Positions 9,007 to 18,530 are shown, counted from the first letter of the stretch. The stretch is 49,331 nt of DNA from Flavobacteria bacterium MS024-3C (GCA_000173115.1 ABVW01000008.1:1-49331), one strand, 5' to 3'. Numbers and translations: made by a program. The notes: generated from the sequence alone by a model not told the origin.

Positions 9007-11529
9007 CTATGGCGAAGGTTTTATATTATAAATCTTATAAAACCCCAGACCTATGAACAATACAAATAAAACATAACTAAAAAGGGCAATTTTACTGCCT
9101 TGATCAACTACCTCAGGTGTATATTCAAAAACAATTTCATGAGATCCTTTAGGTACCTCTATTCCCCTTAAAGCATAGTTCACTTTAAGTATGGGCACTA
9201 GCTGCCCGTCTATCCTTGCGCTCCAACCAGACGGGTAATGCATTTCAGAAAAGACGGCAAAGCCTCTGTCCGATCGATTGGATTCGTATATAATACGATT
9301 GGGACTGTATAAAACTAAGTCAATCTGCGGGCTATTAATTTGATCACTTTGAGAAATATTCAATAAATTATCCTCCGTTAAGGATTCAATAGAATAGGCT
9401 CCATTAATAGGATTAGATTGAAGCAAACCATTTTCTTTTAGAAGTGCTATATCACTTAAAAGTAGGCTCGCTTGAGACTTTGTATTTAAAGCATTAAGTC
9501 CTAGTAACCAATCGTTATGGTCCTTCACTCCTACCAATTCTTTTACAAACCAAGCATTCCCATTCGCATTTTGATTAATTGCCAAACTTGGGGTGCCAGA
9601 TTCAGAAGGCTGAATAACGTATTTCACATTCAACATATGTAAAATTTCCAAATGACTTTGATAAATGTGAAATTCAAAAAGATCTTCTATTGCGGCAGGT
9701 TTAGCAGCATGATAACCTCCCAATGATTTATGAAAATAGGAAGTTCTTGCGCCGTTAACGCCTTCAGACATGTCATATACACGGTAAACAGTGGTGTCTT
9801 TTAAAATCTCTTTATCTATGGCATTGGCCGTAAATGGTTTATTAACTTTTGCTGCAGAAACAAAATTATCTGCATTTACATACCTCTTAGCTACACCTAT
9901 TAAATCTATGAGAACAACAATAGCTGCTAAAGTAAGTGTTTTGGGTAGATTCCAATGTTTTTTAATTCCCCACCATAAACCACCGAGGAGTACTGAAAGC
10001 AATAGAAAGGATCTTATCAGGTCTGACCTCAAGGCATAAGCCCGGTCTTTTTGAATAACCTCTAAAAGTGCATCGCCATACATGGCGGCCAATTGAGGGT
10101 CTGAGTTCCCTTGATAATCTAGTATGAAACTCACCCCAAATATAAATGTTAATAATGTCGCAAGAATAATAGCAACAAGTCTGACCGCTTTTAACTTATC
10201 TAATTCTTTAATGCCATTATTTACTAATAATTGGCTTAAACCAATACTAGCTAATGCAGGCACACAAAGTGCCACAATTACTTGAATTGATGAGACTGCT
10301 CTAAATTTGTCATATAAGGGAAAATAATCAATCATCAGGTCTGTAAGTGGCATAAAAAACTTACCCCAAGACAGCATTAGGGTAAATAATGCCCCGATTA
10401 AAAACACCCAACGCAGCCTATTGTTGTAAAGTAAAAAACCTATGAAAAATAAGGCAACTACAGTGATGCCCAGGTAAGCTGGCCCAGAAGTTGGGGGTTG
10501 TGGCCCCCAGTACAACGGGAGATTGTTAGAAAAATCCAATGCATTGGTAGTAGAAACACCCTGGGCAGTTAAAAACGCATAAGTGTTTGAATCTTTGCCA
10601 AGAGACTCTTTAAATGAGCCACCTGTAAGCCTTGGTACCATCAAATTTAATGACTCTAAGGGACCATAAGAATAATAGGTAATATAGTCTTTATCCAGTC
10701 CTGAACTAGCGGCTTTTTGGCTGCCGTCAGGCGCAACACTGAGTGGGGAGGGGCCTCTGGTACTCCAATTTGCATATTCCTTTGTAGAAAGTAGCATGGA
10801 AGCATTCATCCCAATACCCAGCAGTACTGCAAAAAACAATATTCCCACTGTTTTAAAAAATGATTTGAGTTGTTTTTCTTTATAAGAAAACCATAAGAAA
10901 ACCATTCCTAGAATGATAACCAATAGCATAAAGTAAAAAGTCATTTGAACATGGTTGGCTACAATTTCTAATCCCATAGCAAGGGCTGTTACCCCAAATC
11001 CCAACCAATATTTTTTATCAAATGCCCATAAAATCCCAGCCAAAACCATGGGCATATAGCCCAAAGCATGGGCTTTGGCGTTGTGTCCTACCCCTAATAT
11101 TATAATAAAATAAGTAGAAAAACCGTAGGCTAAAGCACCTAAAATCGCTATTCTATAATCAATTTTAAGGCTGCAGAGCAGTAAATAAAAACCTATAAAA
11201 TAAAGGAATAAATAATCTGCCGGTCTAGGAAGAAAACGGATGGCCCTGTCTAGTGATTTTATAAAATTATACGGGAATTGTGCCCCTAGCTGAAAGGTAG
11301 GCATTCCCCCAAAAGCACTGTTGGTCCAATAAGGCTCCGCTCCTGTTTGTGACCTAAAGTCATTTTGCTCTTTGGCCATTCCTGTATATTGAACTATATC
11401 TGATTGTTCTATTTGTTTGTCTTGCAAAACAGGATAGAAAAAAGAAACAGAAACAATCGAAAAGAGAAATAGTACCCCAAGCCCTTTTAAGATGCTAAAT
11501 AACATCCCTTTGTCAATAAAATTATTCAT
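9007..11529 (-). CDS. YfhO-family integral membrane protein
   Basis: An 840-residue protein with many hydrophobic helices and a C-terminal extracytoplasmic domain (about residues 570-800) ending in a final membrane span. The N-terminal loop after the first helix contains DIVQYTGMAKEQNDF and TNSAFGGMPTF, characteristic of the YfhO family. Family members are GT-C-like, and Bacillus YfhO is linked to glycosylation of lipoteichoic acid. In a Gram-negative flavobacterium the acceptor must differ. It sits 8 bp downstream of the DUF4834 gene and upstream of a glycosyltransferase and a flippase, so a role in envelope glycan assembly is a reasonable inference. Confidence 0.9.
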   Translation of the reverse strand: MNNFIDKGMLFSILKGLGVLFLFSIVSVSFFYPVLQDKQIEQSDIVQYTGMAKEQNDFRSQTGAEPYWTNSAFGGMPTFQLGAQFPYNFIKSLDRAIRFLPRPADYLFLYFIGFYLLLCSLKIDYRIAILGALAYGFSTYFIIILGVGHNAKAHALGYMPMVLAGILWAFDKKYWLGFGVTALAMGLEIVANHVQMTFYFMLLVIILGMVFLWFSYKEKQLKSFFKTVGILFFAVLLGIGMNASMLLSTKEYANWSTRGPSPLSVAPDGSQKAASSGLDKDYITYYSYGPLESLNLMVPRLTGGSFKESLGKDSNTYAFLTAQGVSTTNALDFSNNLPLYWGPQPPTSGPAYLGITVVALFFIGFLLYNNRLRWVFLIGALFTLMLSWGKFFMPLTDLMIDYFPLYDKFRAVSSIQVIVALCVPALASIGLSQLLVNNGIKELDKLKAVRLVAIILATLLTFIFGVSFILDYQGNSDPQLAAMYGDALLEVIQKDRAYALRSDLIRSFLLLSVLLGGLWWGIKKHWNLPKTLTLAAIVVLIDLIGVAKRYVNADNFVSAAKVNKPFTANAIDKEILKDTTVYRVYDMSEGVNGARTSYFHKSLGGYHAAKPAAIEDLFEFHIYQSHLEILHMLNVKYVIQPSESGTPSLAINQNANGNAWFVKELVGVKDHNDWLLGLNALNTKSQASLLLSDIALLKENGLLQSNPINGAYSIESLTEDNLLNISQSDQINSPQIDLVLYSPNRIIYESNRSDRGFAVFSEMHYPSGWSARIDGQLVPILKVNYALRGIEVPKGSHEIVFEYTPEVVDQGSKIALFSYVLFVLFIGLGFYKIYNIKPSP

Positions 11530-11537
11530 GCCCTAAG

Positions 11538-11786
11538 TTATTCAATTTCTTCAAAATCTATATATTCCCCAACAGTTGTTTTTTCTTTAGTGATAGGCGG
11601 CTTTTTTGACGTATCCCGCTTAGGTGCTGATCCTTGGTTTTCTCCAAAACCAGTGAAGGATTCAGTCATTTTTTTCTGTAATCTTTTTAACGCAAATGCC
11701 ATGATTTTAGGGGCAAATAACCTCAAAAGCCATTTAAAAACATAAAACCCCAAGAGTATATAGAGAAGTGTACTTAAAAAACCCAT
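11538..11786 (-). CDS. Small single-span membrane protein, DUF4834 family
   Basis: An 82-residue protein with one N-terminal membrane helix (MGFLSTLLYILLGFYVFKWL) followed by a basic and then acidic, low-complexity tail ending EYIDFEEIE. This matches the flavobacterial DUF4834 pattern, whose function is unknown. A TTG-started extension to 11816 is possible, but the ATG at 11786 places the helix at the N-terminus and fits the -7 motif at 11806-11813. It is the first gene of the envelope unit, with 8 bp to the YfhO gene. Confidence 0.82.
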   Translation of the reverse strand: MGFLSTLLYILLGFYVFKWLLRLFAPKIMAFALKRLQKKMTESFTGFGENQGSAPKRDTSKKPPITKEKTTVGEYIDFEEIE

Positions 11787-11805
11787 TATCTTTATTAAAT
11801 TTATC

Positions 11806-11813
11806 CAAAAATA
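11806..11813 (-). promoter_or_regulatory. Candidate -7 element (TATTTTTG) for the envelope-glycan operon
   Basis: The minus strand reads TATTTTTG, about 20 bp before the ATG at 11786 and predicting a leader of roughly 13 nt. The -33 element is not clear. Confidence 0.27.
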
Positions 11814-11862
11814 CAATTCTACAACCGCACTAAGGCTTGTGTGGAATTAAAATAATCTTAAA

Positions 11863-12753
11863 ATGCATAAAAAACCTATCATTCAAAGCCCATTAATTCT
11901 TAAAATGAGCTTATTCATCCTAGGTTTTCTGTTCAGCATTTGTGGTTTTTCACAGTATACAGATATTATTAATTCCAACAAGCCAGGAAATAGCACAGGT
12001 GCTTACAGTGTGGGTAAGCGGGTGTATCAGATAGAAAGTGGTTTTAGTGTAGACCGCTTAAGAGGAGAAGCTTTACAGTCAGAATCCCTTTTTAATAATG
12101 GAAACTTGGCTGTAAGAGTGGGCTTATTTTCAGAAGCCCTAGAGCTTATATACGAGGGTTCTTATACCATGGAATTTTCTACTAGTCCTATTCCTGGTGG
12201 TAAAATTGATATAGATCAAGGATTCACGTCAAATAGAATTGGGGCAAAAATCATGCTGTTTGATCCCTTTAAAAATCCTGATAATAGACCCATTAACGTC
12301 TATAGTTGGAAGAAAAATAATGGCTTTAGATGGCGAAATATCTTACCCGCTATAGCGCTATATGCTGGTGCTAATATAGGTCTAAAAAGTAGCCCATACC
12401 TAATAAATAACCCTTCTATAGCCCCAAGAGTCATGCTAGTTACTCAAAGCCATTTAACACCAAAAATGGTTTTAATACTCAATGGAATTTATGACTTTAT
12501 TGGATCTGAAGCCTTGGCAGAGAAAACAGTTATAGCCTCTCTTTCTTATGCTATAAAAAGAAAATGGAGTGTATTTGTGGAAGGGCAATACAGTATATTA
12601 CCAAACTACAATGAGCAAATCATCAGAACAGGAGGGGCTTTCTTATATAGAAAGAACCTACAATTAGACCTGTATACTGGAATAAACTTTCAAAATGAAC
12701 CTTCAAGGGAAATCATTGGGTTAGGTTTTTCATATCGCTTAGACAAACATTAG
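11863..12753 (+). CDS. Secreted, outer-membrane-type protein (transporter-like beta-barrel)
   Basis: A 296-residue protein with a signal peptide ending SICGFSQ. An internal ATG at 11905 would give a more compact signal sequence, MSLFILGFLF. The mature part alternates polar and hydrophobic residues as in beta-strands, opens with TDIINSNKPGNSTGAYSVG, and ends with an aromatic-rich strand (GLGFSYRLDKH) typical of an outer-membrane barrel. It resembles proteins annotated as putative outer-membrane transporters in Bacteroidota. The substrate is unknown. It lies 47 bp upstream of the GNAT-like gene on the same strand. Confidence 0.75.
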   Translation: MHKKPIIQSPLILKMSLFILGFLFSICGFSQYTDIINSNKPGNSTGAYSVGKRVYQIESGFSVDRLRGEALQSESLFNNGNLAVRVGLFSEALELIYEGSYTMEFSTSPIPGGKIDIDQGFTSNRIGAKIMLFDPFKNPDNRPINVYSWKKNNGFRWRNILPAIALYAGANIGLKSSPYLINNPSIAPRVMLVTQSHLTPKMVLILNGIYDFIGSEALAEKTVIASLSYAIKRKWSVFVEGQYSILPNYNEQIIRTGGAFLYRKNLQLDLYTGINFQNEPSREIIGLGFSYRLDKH

Positions 12754-12800
12754 CATATGATGAATCATAAAACTCATTTAATTGGAGTCAAAAATTATAT

Positions 12801-13919
12801 ATGATAGAAATTAGAGAAGCCATTGGTAAGAAAGGAATCAAAGATTTTGTTTGTTTTCCATTCTCTTTATACAAAAACAATCCTTATTGGGTACCCCCTA
12901 TTATTAAAGATGAAATGGAGGTTTTTGACCCATCAATTAATCCTGTTTTTAAAACTGCTCAAGCACGTTTTTTCTTGGCATATATGGATGGTGAAATTGT
13001 AGGCAGGGTGGCTGCAATGATCAACTGGATTGAGGTAAAAGAACAAAAAATAAAGAAAATGCGCTTTGGTTGGATGGATTTCATAGACAATAAAGCGGTC
13101 TCTAAAGCACTCATCGAAAAAGTAGCCGAGATTGGTCGTGAATACGAATTAACTTACATGGAGGGTCCAGTAGGTTTTTCTAACTTAGACAAGGTAGGTT
13201 GCCTTATTGAAGGCTTTGATCACATAGGGACTATGATTACATGGTATAACCACCCCTATTACGCAGCACATTTTGAATCTTTAGGATTTGTCAAGGAAAA
13301 AGAATACATGGAAAACATCTTTCCATTTAGCAATATAGACCCAAGTCTTTTTAATAAAACGCAGGAACTAATCAAAAGGCGTTATAAACTTAAAGCACTC
13401 AATTTCACTAAGACCAAGGACATTTTACCTTACGCAAATAAAATGTTTGATTTATTCAATGAGAGCTATGCAAATTTATCCTCTTTTGTACCTATAACAG
13501 AGGTGCAAAAAGATTTTTTTACAAAGAGATACCTGTCTTTTATTAATCCTGAATTCATAAAATTTGTTTTAGATGAGCAAGATAACTTGGTGGCCTTTGC
13601 GATTCTAATGCCTTCCTTTTCAAAAGCCTTGCAAAAAGCAAATGGACGTTTGTTTCCCTTTGGATTATTTCACTTACTACAAGCGAGAAGAAAATCTAAA
13701 GACATTATTTTTTACCTTATTGGGGTCCACCCAAAATATCAAAACAAAGGACTTACAGCCATCTTGTTCCATGAATGTTGGAATGCCTGTAACAAAAAGG
13801 GCATTGAGAAATGTATTAGAACCCCTGAACTAGAGGAAAATATAGCCATAAAGAATTTATGGAGTGCTTTTGATCCAAAAGTGCACAAACGCAGGAGAAC
13901 CTATAAAAAAATATTATAA
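12801..13919 (+). CDS. GNAT-fold N-acyltransferase-like protein
   Basis: A 372-residue cytoplasmic protein. The opening MIEIREAIGKKGIKDF, then NNPYWVPPI and FLAYMDGEIVGRVAAMIN, look like a GNAT beta-strand core. A second acetyl-CoA-site-like stretch occurs near residue 310 (LIGVHPKYQNKGLTAILF), so the protein may contain two GNAT halves. Substrate unknown. The stop codon runs straight into a bidirectional terminator shared with the convergent acyltransferase gene. Confidence 0.78.
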   Translation: MIEIREAIGKKGIKDFVCFPFSLYKNNPYWVPPIIKDEMEVFDPSINPVFKTAQARFFLAYMDGEIVGRVAAMINWIEVKEQKIKKMRFGWMDFIDNKAVSKALIEKVAEIGREYELTYMEGPVGFSNLDKVGCLIEGFDHIGTMITWYNHPYYAAHFESLGFVKEKEYMENIFPFSNIDPSLFNKTQELIKRRYKLKALNFTKTKDILPYANKMFDLFNESYANLSSFVPITEVQKDFFTKRYLSFINPEFIKFVLDEQDNLVAFAILMPSFSKALQKANGRLFPFGLFHLLQARRKSKDIIFYLIGVHPKYQNKGLTAILFHECWNACNKKGIEKCIRTPELEENIAIKNLWSAFDPKVHKRRRTYKKIL

Positions 13920-13954
13920 AAAAAGCCTGATAGTTTTCCTATCAGGCTTTTTTT
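13918..13954. terminator. Bidirectional rho-independent terminator
   Basis: The left arm, an A run followed by GCCTGATAG (13918-13933), pairs with CTATCAGGC followed by a T run (13939-13954) around a 5-nt loop. A run on one side and T run on the other let it serve both converging genes. Confidence 0.85.
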
Positions 13955-13984
13955 TAGAAAAATCACTTCCTAATATATAAATAA

Positions 13985-15244
13985 TTACTCTCCCATTGCA
14001 GCACTCACTGCTGCAGAAAGTCTTTTATACGTTCCATTCTCTAAACGCTCTCTTATTGAGGAGAAAGCGGTTAATGTAAGGTCTATATCTTCTTGTGTAT
14101 GGGTTGCAGTTGGAATTAATCTTAAAAGAATTAAACCTTTAGGTATTACAGGATATACTACTATAGAACAGAAAATACCATGGTTTTCTCTAAGGTCTTT
14201 TACCAAGGCCATAGCCTCTGGTATACTTCCATTCAAATACACAGGGGTAACACAACTAGTGGTAGTACCTATGTCAAAGCCTTGTGCTTTTAGACCCGAT
14301 TGCAACGCATTTACGTTACGCCATAAATTTTCCTTGAGCTCTGGTTGGGTTCTAAGCATATCTAAACGCTTCAAAGCGCCTTTAACGTAAATCATTGGAA
14401 GCGACTTCGCGAACATTTGCGAACGCAAGTTATATTTCAAATAGTCAATAATTTCTTTGTCTGCAGCAATAAATGCACCAATACCTGCCATAGATTTTGC
14501 GAAAGTAGCGAAATAAACATCTATGTCTGCCTGTATGCCTTGTTCTTCACCTGCTCCAGCACCTGTCTTTCCTAGGGTACCAAAACCGTGGGCGTCGTCT
14601 ACTAATAATCTAAAGTTGAATTTTTGTTTAAGGGCTACAATTTCTTTTAGCTTTCCTTGCTCTCCCCTCATACCAAACACACCTTCTGAAATCACTAAGA
14701 TTCCTCCACCAGTTTGTTCTGCCATCTTTGTAGCACGCTCTAAATTCTTTTCTAAACTCTCAATATCGTTGTGCTTGAAAGTAAATCTTTTACCCATGTG
14801 CAAGCGAACCCCATCTATGATACAAGCGTGAGCGTCTACATCATACACTATAATGTCGTCCTTGGAAACCAAGGCGTCTATAGTAGACATAATACCCTGA
14901 TATCCGAAATTTAAAAGATAAGTGGCTTCTTTTTCTACAAATTCAGCCAATTCATTTTGTAATTGCTCGTGAAAGTCAGTGTGACCACTCATCATTCTAG
15001 CCCCCATAGGATAAGCAGCACCATGTTCTAGCGCTGCAGCACCATCTACTGCTTTAATCTCTGGTAAATTAGCCAAACCCAAATAATCATTGATACTCCA
15101 GGTAATGACTTCTTTTCCTCTGAAAGACATTCTATTGGAAATAGGTCCCTCTAGCTTAGGAAATACAAAATAACCTTCTGCCTGTGAAGCCCATTTTCCT
15201 AATGGGCCTTTATTTTCTTTAATTCTTTCGAAAAGATCTCTCAT
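13985..15244 (-). CDS. Alpha-oxoamine synthase, probable cysteate C-fatty-acyltransferase (sulfonolipid/capnine synthesis)
   Basis: A PLP-dependent enzyme of the KBL/AONS/serine-palmitoyltransferase family. PLP-site residues are visible: Lys250 in FATFAKSMAG, Asp216-Asp217-Ala-His219, and His139. It joins an acyl thioester to an amino acid with loss of CO2. The N-terminus GPLGKWASQAEGYFVFPKL and the WSINDYLGL segment differ from typical Bacteroides serine palmitoyltransferases (GSNSYLGL) and resemble, from memory, the cysteate acyltransferases of capnine synthesis. The gene upstream is a cysteine-synthase-fold enzyme that could supply cysteate. Length is 419 residues. Serine palmitoyltransferase is the main alternative. 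Confidence 0.72.
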   Translation of the reverse strand: MRDLFERIKENKGPLGKWASQAEGYFVFPKLEGPISNRMSFRGKEVITWSINDYLGLANLPEIKAVDGAAALEHGAAYPMGARMMSGHTDFHEQLQNELAEFVEKEATYLLNFGYQGIMSTIDALVSKDDIIVYDVDAHACIIDGVRLHMGKRFTFKHNDIESLEKNLERATKMAEQTGGGILVISEGVFGMRGEQGKLKEIVALKQKFNFRLLVDDAHGFGTLGKTGAGAGEEQGIQADIDVYFATFAKSMAGIGAFIAADKEIIDYLKYNLRSQMFAKSLPMIYVKGALKRLDMLRTQPELKENLWRNVNALQSGLKAQGFDIGTTTSCVTPVYLNGSIPEAMALVKDLRENHGIFCSIVVYPVIPKGLILLRLIPTATHTQEDIDLTLTAFSSIRERLENGTYKRLSAAVSAAMGE

Positions 15245-15263
15245 GCGTGTTTTTTTCTAGCTA

Positions 15264-15296
15264 CAAAAGTAATTAATTTTTCACAAGACAGCCCAA
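15264..15296 (-). promoter_or_regulatory. Candidate promoter for the alpha-oxoamine synthase gene
   Basis: On the minus strand there is a TTG at 15296-15294, 22 bp of spacing, then TACTTTTG at 15271-15264. This approximates the Bacteroidota -33/-7 arrangement and lies 20 bp before the ATG. It implies the gene can be transcribed separately from its upstream partner. Confidence 0.35.
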
Positions 15297-15340
15297 TTAT
15301 TTAGCGCCTGTGTCTGTACTTAATTAAATTTAATTATGGT

Positions 15341-16384
15341 TTAAGGGGACTGCAGTGTGGTCTTTTGTTCTTTCAATACATGTGGCTCCTCTAGGAAGCC
15401 TTGTGCAGACATCCACTCGTCAGAGTAAATTTTACTCATATATTTTGATCCGTGATCAGGAAATATCACAACAACCTTAGCATTTTTATCAAAGGTACCG
15501 GAAGCTTGAAGTTGTTTAACACCTTGAAGGGCTGCACCAGAGGTGTATCCTGCGAAAATACCTTCCGTTTTAGAAATTTCCCTTGCTGTGTGGGCACTTT
15601 CATGATCGGTCACTTTTATAAAATAATCAATGGCATTAAAATCAGTGGCTGTGGGGATTAGGTTTTTCCCTAAGCCTTCTATCCTATAAGGGAAAATGTC
15701 TTCTGGATTAATTTCACCAGTCTCATGATAGCCTTTTAAAATAGACCCGTATGCATCTATTCCAATCACTTTAATAGCCGGATTCTGCTCTTTTAAAAAC
15801 TGAGCCGTCCCAGAAATAGTTCCCCCAGTCCCGCTACAAGCTACCAAATGAGTGATTTGCCCATTGGTGTCTTCCCATATTTCTGGACCCGTACTGCGGT
15901 AATGAGCCTCTGTATTAAGGCTGTTAAAATACTGGTTAATATAAATAGAATTTGGGGTGTTATTGTGAATGGTCTTTGCTACCTCGTAATAAGATCTTGG
16001 ATCGTCTGCGCTAACGTGGGCTGGGCAAACATGAACCTCAGCACCCATAGCCCTTAACATGTCTATCTTATCTGGAGAAGATTTAGAACTCACTGCTAAA
16101 ATACATTTATAGCCTTTTATAGCACTCACCATAGCCACGCTAAATCCTGTATTTCCTGAGGTAGTTTCTATAATAGTGTCTCCTGGATTCAATAAACCCT
16201 TTTCCTCTGCTATAGTAATAATATGGTGTGCAATTCTATCTTTAGCAGAATGGCCGGGATTAAAAGCTTCTAATTTGGCGTAAAATTCGCCATCAAAACC
16301 ACTAACGGTTTTTTGAAGTTGTACAAGCGGTGTTTTTCCTATAAGGGGTAGGATACTGTTGTGAGCATGTATCTTTTTATGCAT
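15341..16384 (-). CDS. PLP-dependent cysteine-synthase/CBS-fold enzyme, possible cysteate synthase
   Basis: A fold-type II PLP enzyme of 347 residues. PLP Lys48 is in [10 protein letters not shown], the substrate loop is TTSGNTG, and the phosphate-binding loop is SGTGGT. The C-terminal part ([17 protein letters not shown]) resembles cystathionine beta-synthase more than CysK. There is no heme or CBS regulatory domain. Known reactions of the family are beta-replacement on serine derivatives or on cysteine. Placed 96 bp upstream of a likely cysteate acyltransferase, it may make L-cysteate for sulfonolipids; cystathionine or cysteine synthesis is the alternative. Confidence 0.75.
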   Translation of the reverse strand: MHKKIHAHNSILPLIGKTPLVQLQKTVSGFDGEFYAKLEAFNPGHSAKDRIAHHIITIAEEKGLLNPGDTIIETTSGNTGFSVAMVSAIKGYKCILAVSSKSSPDKIDMLRAMGAEVHVCPAHVSADDPRSYYEVAKTIHNNTPNSIYINQYFNSLNTEAHYRSTGPEIWEDTNGQITHLVACSGTGGTISGTAQFLKEQNPAIKVIGIDAYGSILKGYHETGEINPEDIFPYRIEGLGKNLIPTATDFNAIDYFIKVTDHESAHTAREISKTEGIFAGYTSGAALQGVKQLQASGTFDKNAKVVVIFPDHGSKYMSKIYSDEWMSAQGFLEEPHVLKEQKTTLQSP

Positions 16385-16425
16385 GTAACTGTTTTTGATT
16401 CAGGTATTCTAGTAAAAATACACTG

Positions 16426-16433
16426 CAAATTTA
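16426..16433 (-). promoter_or_regulatory. Candidate -7 element (TAAATTTG) upstream of the cysteine-synthase-fold gene
   Basis: The minus strand reads TAAATTTG about 42 bp before the ATG at 16384, matching TAnnTTTG. No TTG occurs at the expected -33 distance. Confidence 0.28.
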
Positions 16434-16448
16434 ATGTTTTTTTTTAAC

Positions 16449-18503
16449 TTAGATTTTCTGAGCCAAATCTAAAATAAAGGCATATTCTTTGGCAACTTCT
16501 TTCAATGCCTCAAACCTACCTGAAGCGCCTGAATGTCCTGCCTCCATATTAGTATTAAATAACAATATATTATGGTCGGTTTTTAAATCCCTTAATTTTG
16601 CCACCCATTTGGCTGGCTCCCAATACTGTACTTGTGAATCATGATAGCCTGTGATAACTAATGTATTCGGATAGTCTTGTGGCTTAACATTGTCATATGG
16701 AGAATAAGACATCATATAATTGTAATAATTTTCTTCATTAGGATTACCCCATTCGTCATACTCCCCTGTAGTCAGGGGAATACTACTGTCTAGCATGGTA
16801 GTGACAACGTCTACAAATGGTACACTTGCTATAATTCCTTTGTATAAGTGTGGGGCCATATTCATCACAGCACCCATTAATAGTCCGCCAGCAGATCCGC
16901 CATAGGCGAACAAACCCTTAGCAGCAGTGAATTTTTCTGAAATTAAAAATTCAGAACAGGCTATAAAATCTGTAAAAGTATTGCGCTTACTAAGCAATTT
17001 ACCGTCATCATACCAAGGTCTTCCCAAGTATTCACCACCTCTAATATGCGCAATAGCATACACAAAGCCTCGGTCCAACAGACTAAGCCTTACAGTAGAA
17101 AAATAAGGGTCAGAAGTATGCCCATAAGATCCATATCCGTACTGTAACAAAGGACTGCTTCCATCCAAAGGGGTGTCTTTGCGGTACACCAACGAAATAG
17201 GGACCTTTACACCGTCTTTAGCAGTGGCCCAAACCCTTTGAGAAGCATAATTATCCTCTTTAAAATTTCCTCCTAAAACTTCTTGTTGCTTTAAAAGTTC
17301 CTTTGACCTAGTGGCCATATTATAATCATATACACTAGCAGGTGTAGTCATGCTATTGTATCCAAAACGTAAAATTTCTGAGTCAAAATCTGGATTTGTT
17401 CCTACATAAGCAGTGTAGGTTTCATTGTCAAAAGGCAGGTAGTGAGGTGGTATAGTAGTATCCCATGGAACAATCTGAATACAACTTAAACCGTGACGCC
17501 TCTCTGAGAGTATATAATAGTTTTTAAAAATAGTAATGTCTTCAAGTAACACTTTAGGTCTGTGGGGTATAAAATCCTCCCAATGAGACATATGGGTGTT
17601 AGATTCATTAACTTTCATGACCTTAAAATTAATCGCTTCATCTTTATTGGTCAATATATAAAAGTGATCTCCATAATGGTTTAAATCATATTCTAAACCT
17701 CTCGTTCGAGGGCTAAAAACAACGGGGGTAGCTTCTGGCTGGTCTGCTGGAAATATGCTGTATTCCGTTGTTAAAGTACTAGAAGATCCAATGACAATAT
17801 ATTTCTTGCTTTTGGTTTTAAAAACATATGCATTAAAAGTTTCATCTAACTCTTCATAAATCTTCACATCTTCACTGACATCTCCTAACTTATGCCTATA
17901 TATTGCCTCTGAACGTAAGGTATTTTCGTTTTTAGAGGTATAGAAAAATGTTTTGTTGTCTGCAGCCCAACTAGCACTTCCTGTCGTATTCTCAATTCTG
18001 TCTGTTAACAGCGCACCAGTAATTATATTTTTAACATGCAAAGTGTACTGTCTTCTAGACACTGTGTCTGTAGAAAAAACACATAAAGTATTGTCTGGAC
18101 TTACAGAGAAACCTCCCAGGCTGAAATACTCATAGTTTTCTGCCAATACATTACAGTCTAACAGCAATTCTTCTTGTGCAGACAAATGGTCTTTTTTACG
18201 GGTGTAAATGGGGTATTCTTTTCCTAGCTCATATTTGGTGATATACCAATATCCATTGTGCTTATAGGGCACTGAACTGTCGTCTTCCTTTATCCTAGAC
18301 TTCATTTCCTCAAAAAGACGATCTTGAAAATCTTTTGTGTGGGCTGTAGCCTGATCGTAATAGTTGTTTTCTGCTTTAAGGTAGTTGAGTACCTCTGGGA
18401 CATCTCTTTCATTCATCCAGAAATATGGATCTACTCTTTCGTAACCTAAATGTGAGAGGGTTTTATTTTTCTTTGGTGCCTGAGGCGTATTAGGAAAAGT
18501 CAT
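16449..18503 (-). CDS. S9 family serine peptidase (oligopeptidase B / prolyl oligopeptidase type)
   Basis: This cleaves short peptides. A beta-propeller N-terminal domain precedes the alpha/beta-hydrolase domain. The catalytic triad is readable: Ser537 in YGGSAGG, Asp622 in GYHDSQV and His657 in AGHSGASG. The N-terminal RVDPYFWM and the WGNPNEENYYNYM segment match oligopeptidase B. No signal peptide is present at MTFPNTPQAPKK, so it is probably cytoplasmic. Length, 684 residues, is standard. Confidence 0.93.
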   Translation of the reverse strand: MTFPNTPQAPKKNKTLSHLGYERVDPYFWMNERDVPEVLNYLKAENNYYDQATAHTKDFQDRLFEEMKSRIKEDDSSVPYKHNGYWYITKYELGKEYPIYTRKKDHLSAQEELLLDCNVLAENYEYFSLGGFSVSPDNTLCVFSTDTVSRRQYTLHVKNIITGALLTDRIENTTGSASWAADNKTFFYTSKNENTLRSEAIYRHKLGDVSEDVKIYEELDETFNAYVFKTKSKKYIVIGSSSTLTTEYSIFPADQPEATPVVFSPRTRGLEYDLNHYGDHFYILTNKDEAINFKVMKVNESNTHMSHWEDFIPHRPKVLLEDITIFKNYYILSERRHGLSCIQIVPWDTTIPPHYLPFDNETYTAYVGTNPDFDSEILRFGYNSMTTPASVYDYNMATRSKELLKQQEVLGGNFKEDNYASQRVWATAKDGVKVPISLVYRKDTPLDGSSPLLQYGYGSYGHTSDPYFSTVRLSLLDRGFVYAIAHIRGGEYLGRPWYDDGKLLSKRNTFTDFIACSEFLISEKFTAAKGLFAYGGSAGGLLMGAVMNMAPHLYKGIIASVPFVDVVTTMLDSSIPLTTGEYDEWGNPNEENYYNYMMSYSPYDNVKPQDYPNTLVITGYHDSQVQYWEPAKWVAKLRDLKTDHNILLFNTNMEAGHSGASGRFEALKEVAKEYAFILDLAQKI

Positions 18504-18522
18504 GTCAAAAAATTTAAGGCCA

Positions 18523-18530
18523 CAAAAATA
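18523..18530 (-). promoter_or_regulatory. Candidate -7 element (TATTTTTG) for the S9 peptidase gene
   Basis: The minus strand reads TATTTTTG 20 bp before the ATG at 18503. No clear -33 partner was found. Confidence 0.25.

Noticed and set aside
13985-15244. Calling the alpha-oxoamine synthase a serine palmitoyltransferase or glycine C-acetyltransferase
   Set aside because: The N-terminal motifs and the CBS-like neighbour favour cysteate acyltransferase, and no threonine dehydrogenase is adjacent; serine palmitoyltransferase is kept only as an alternative.
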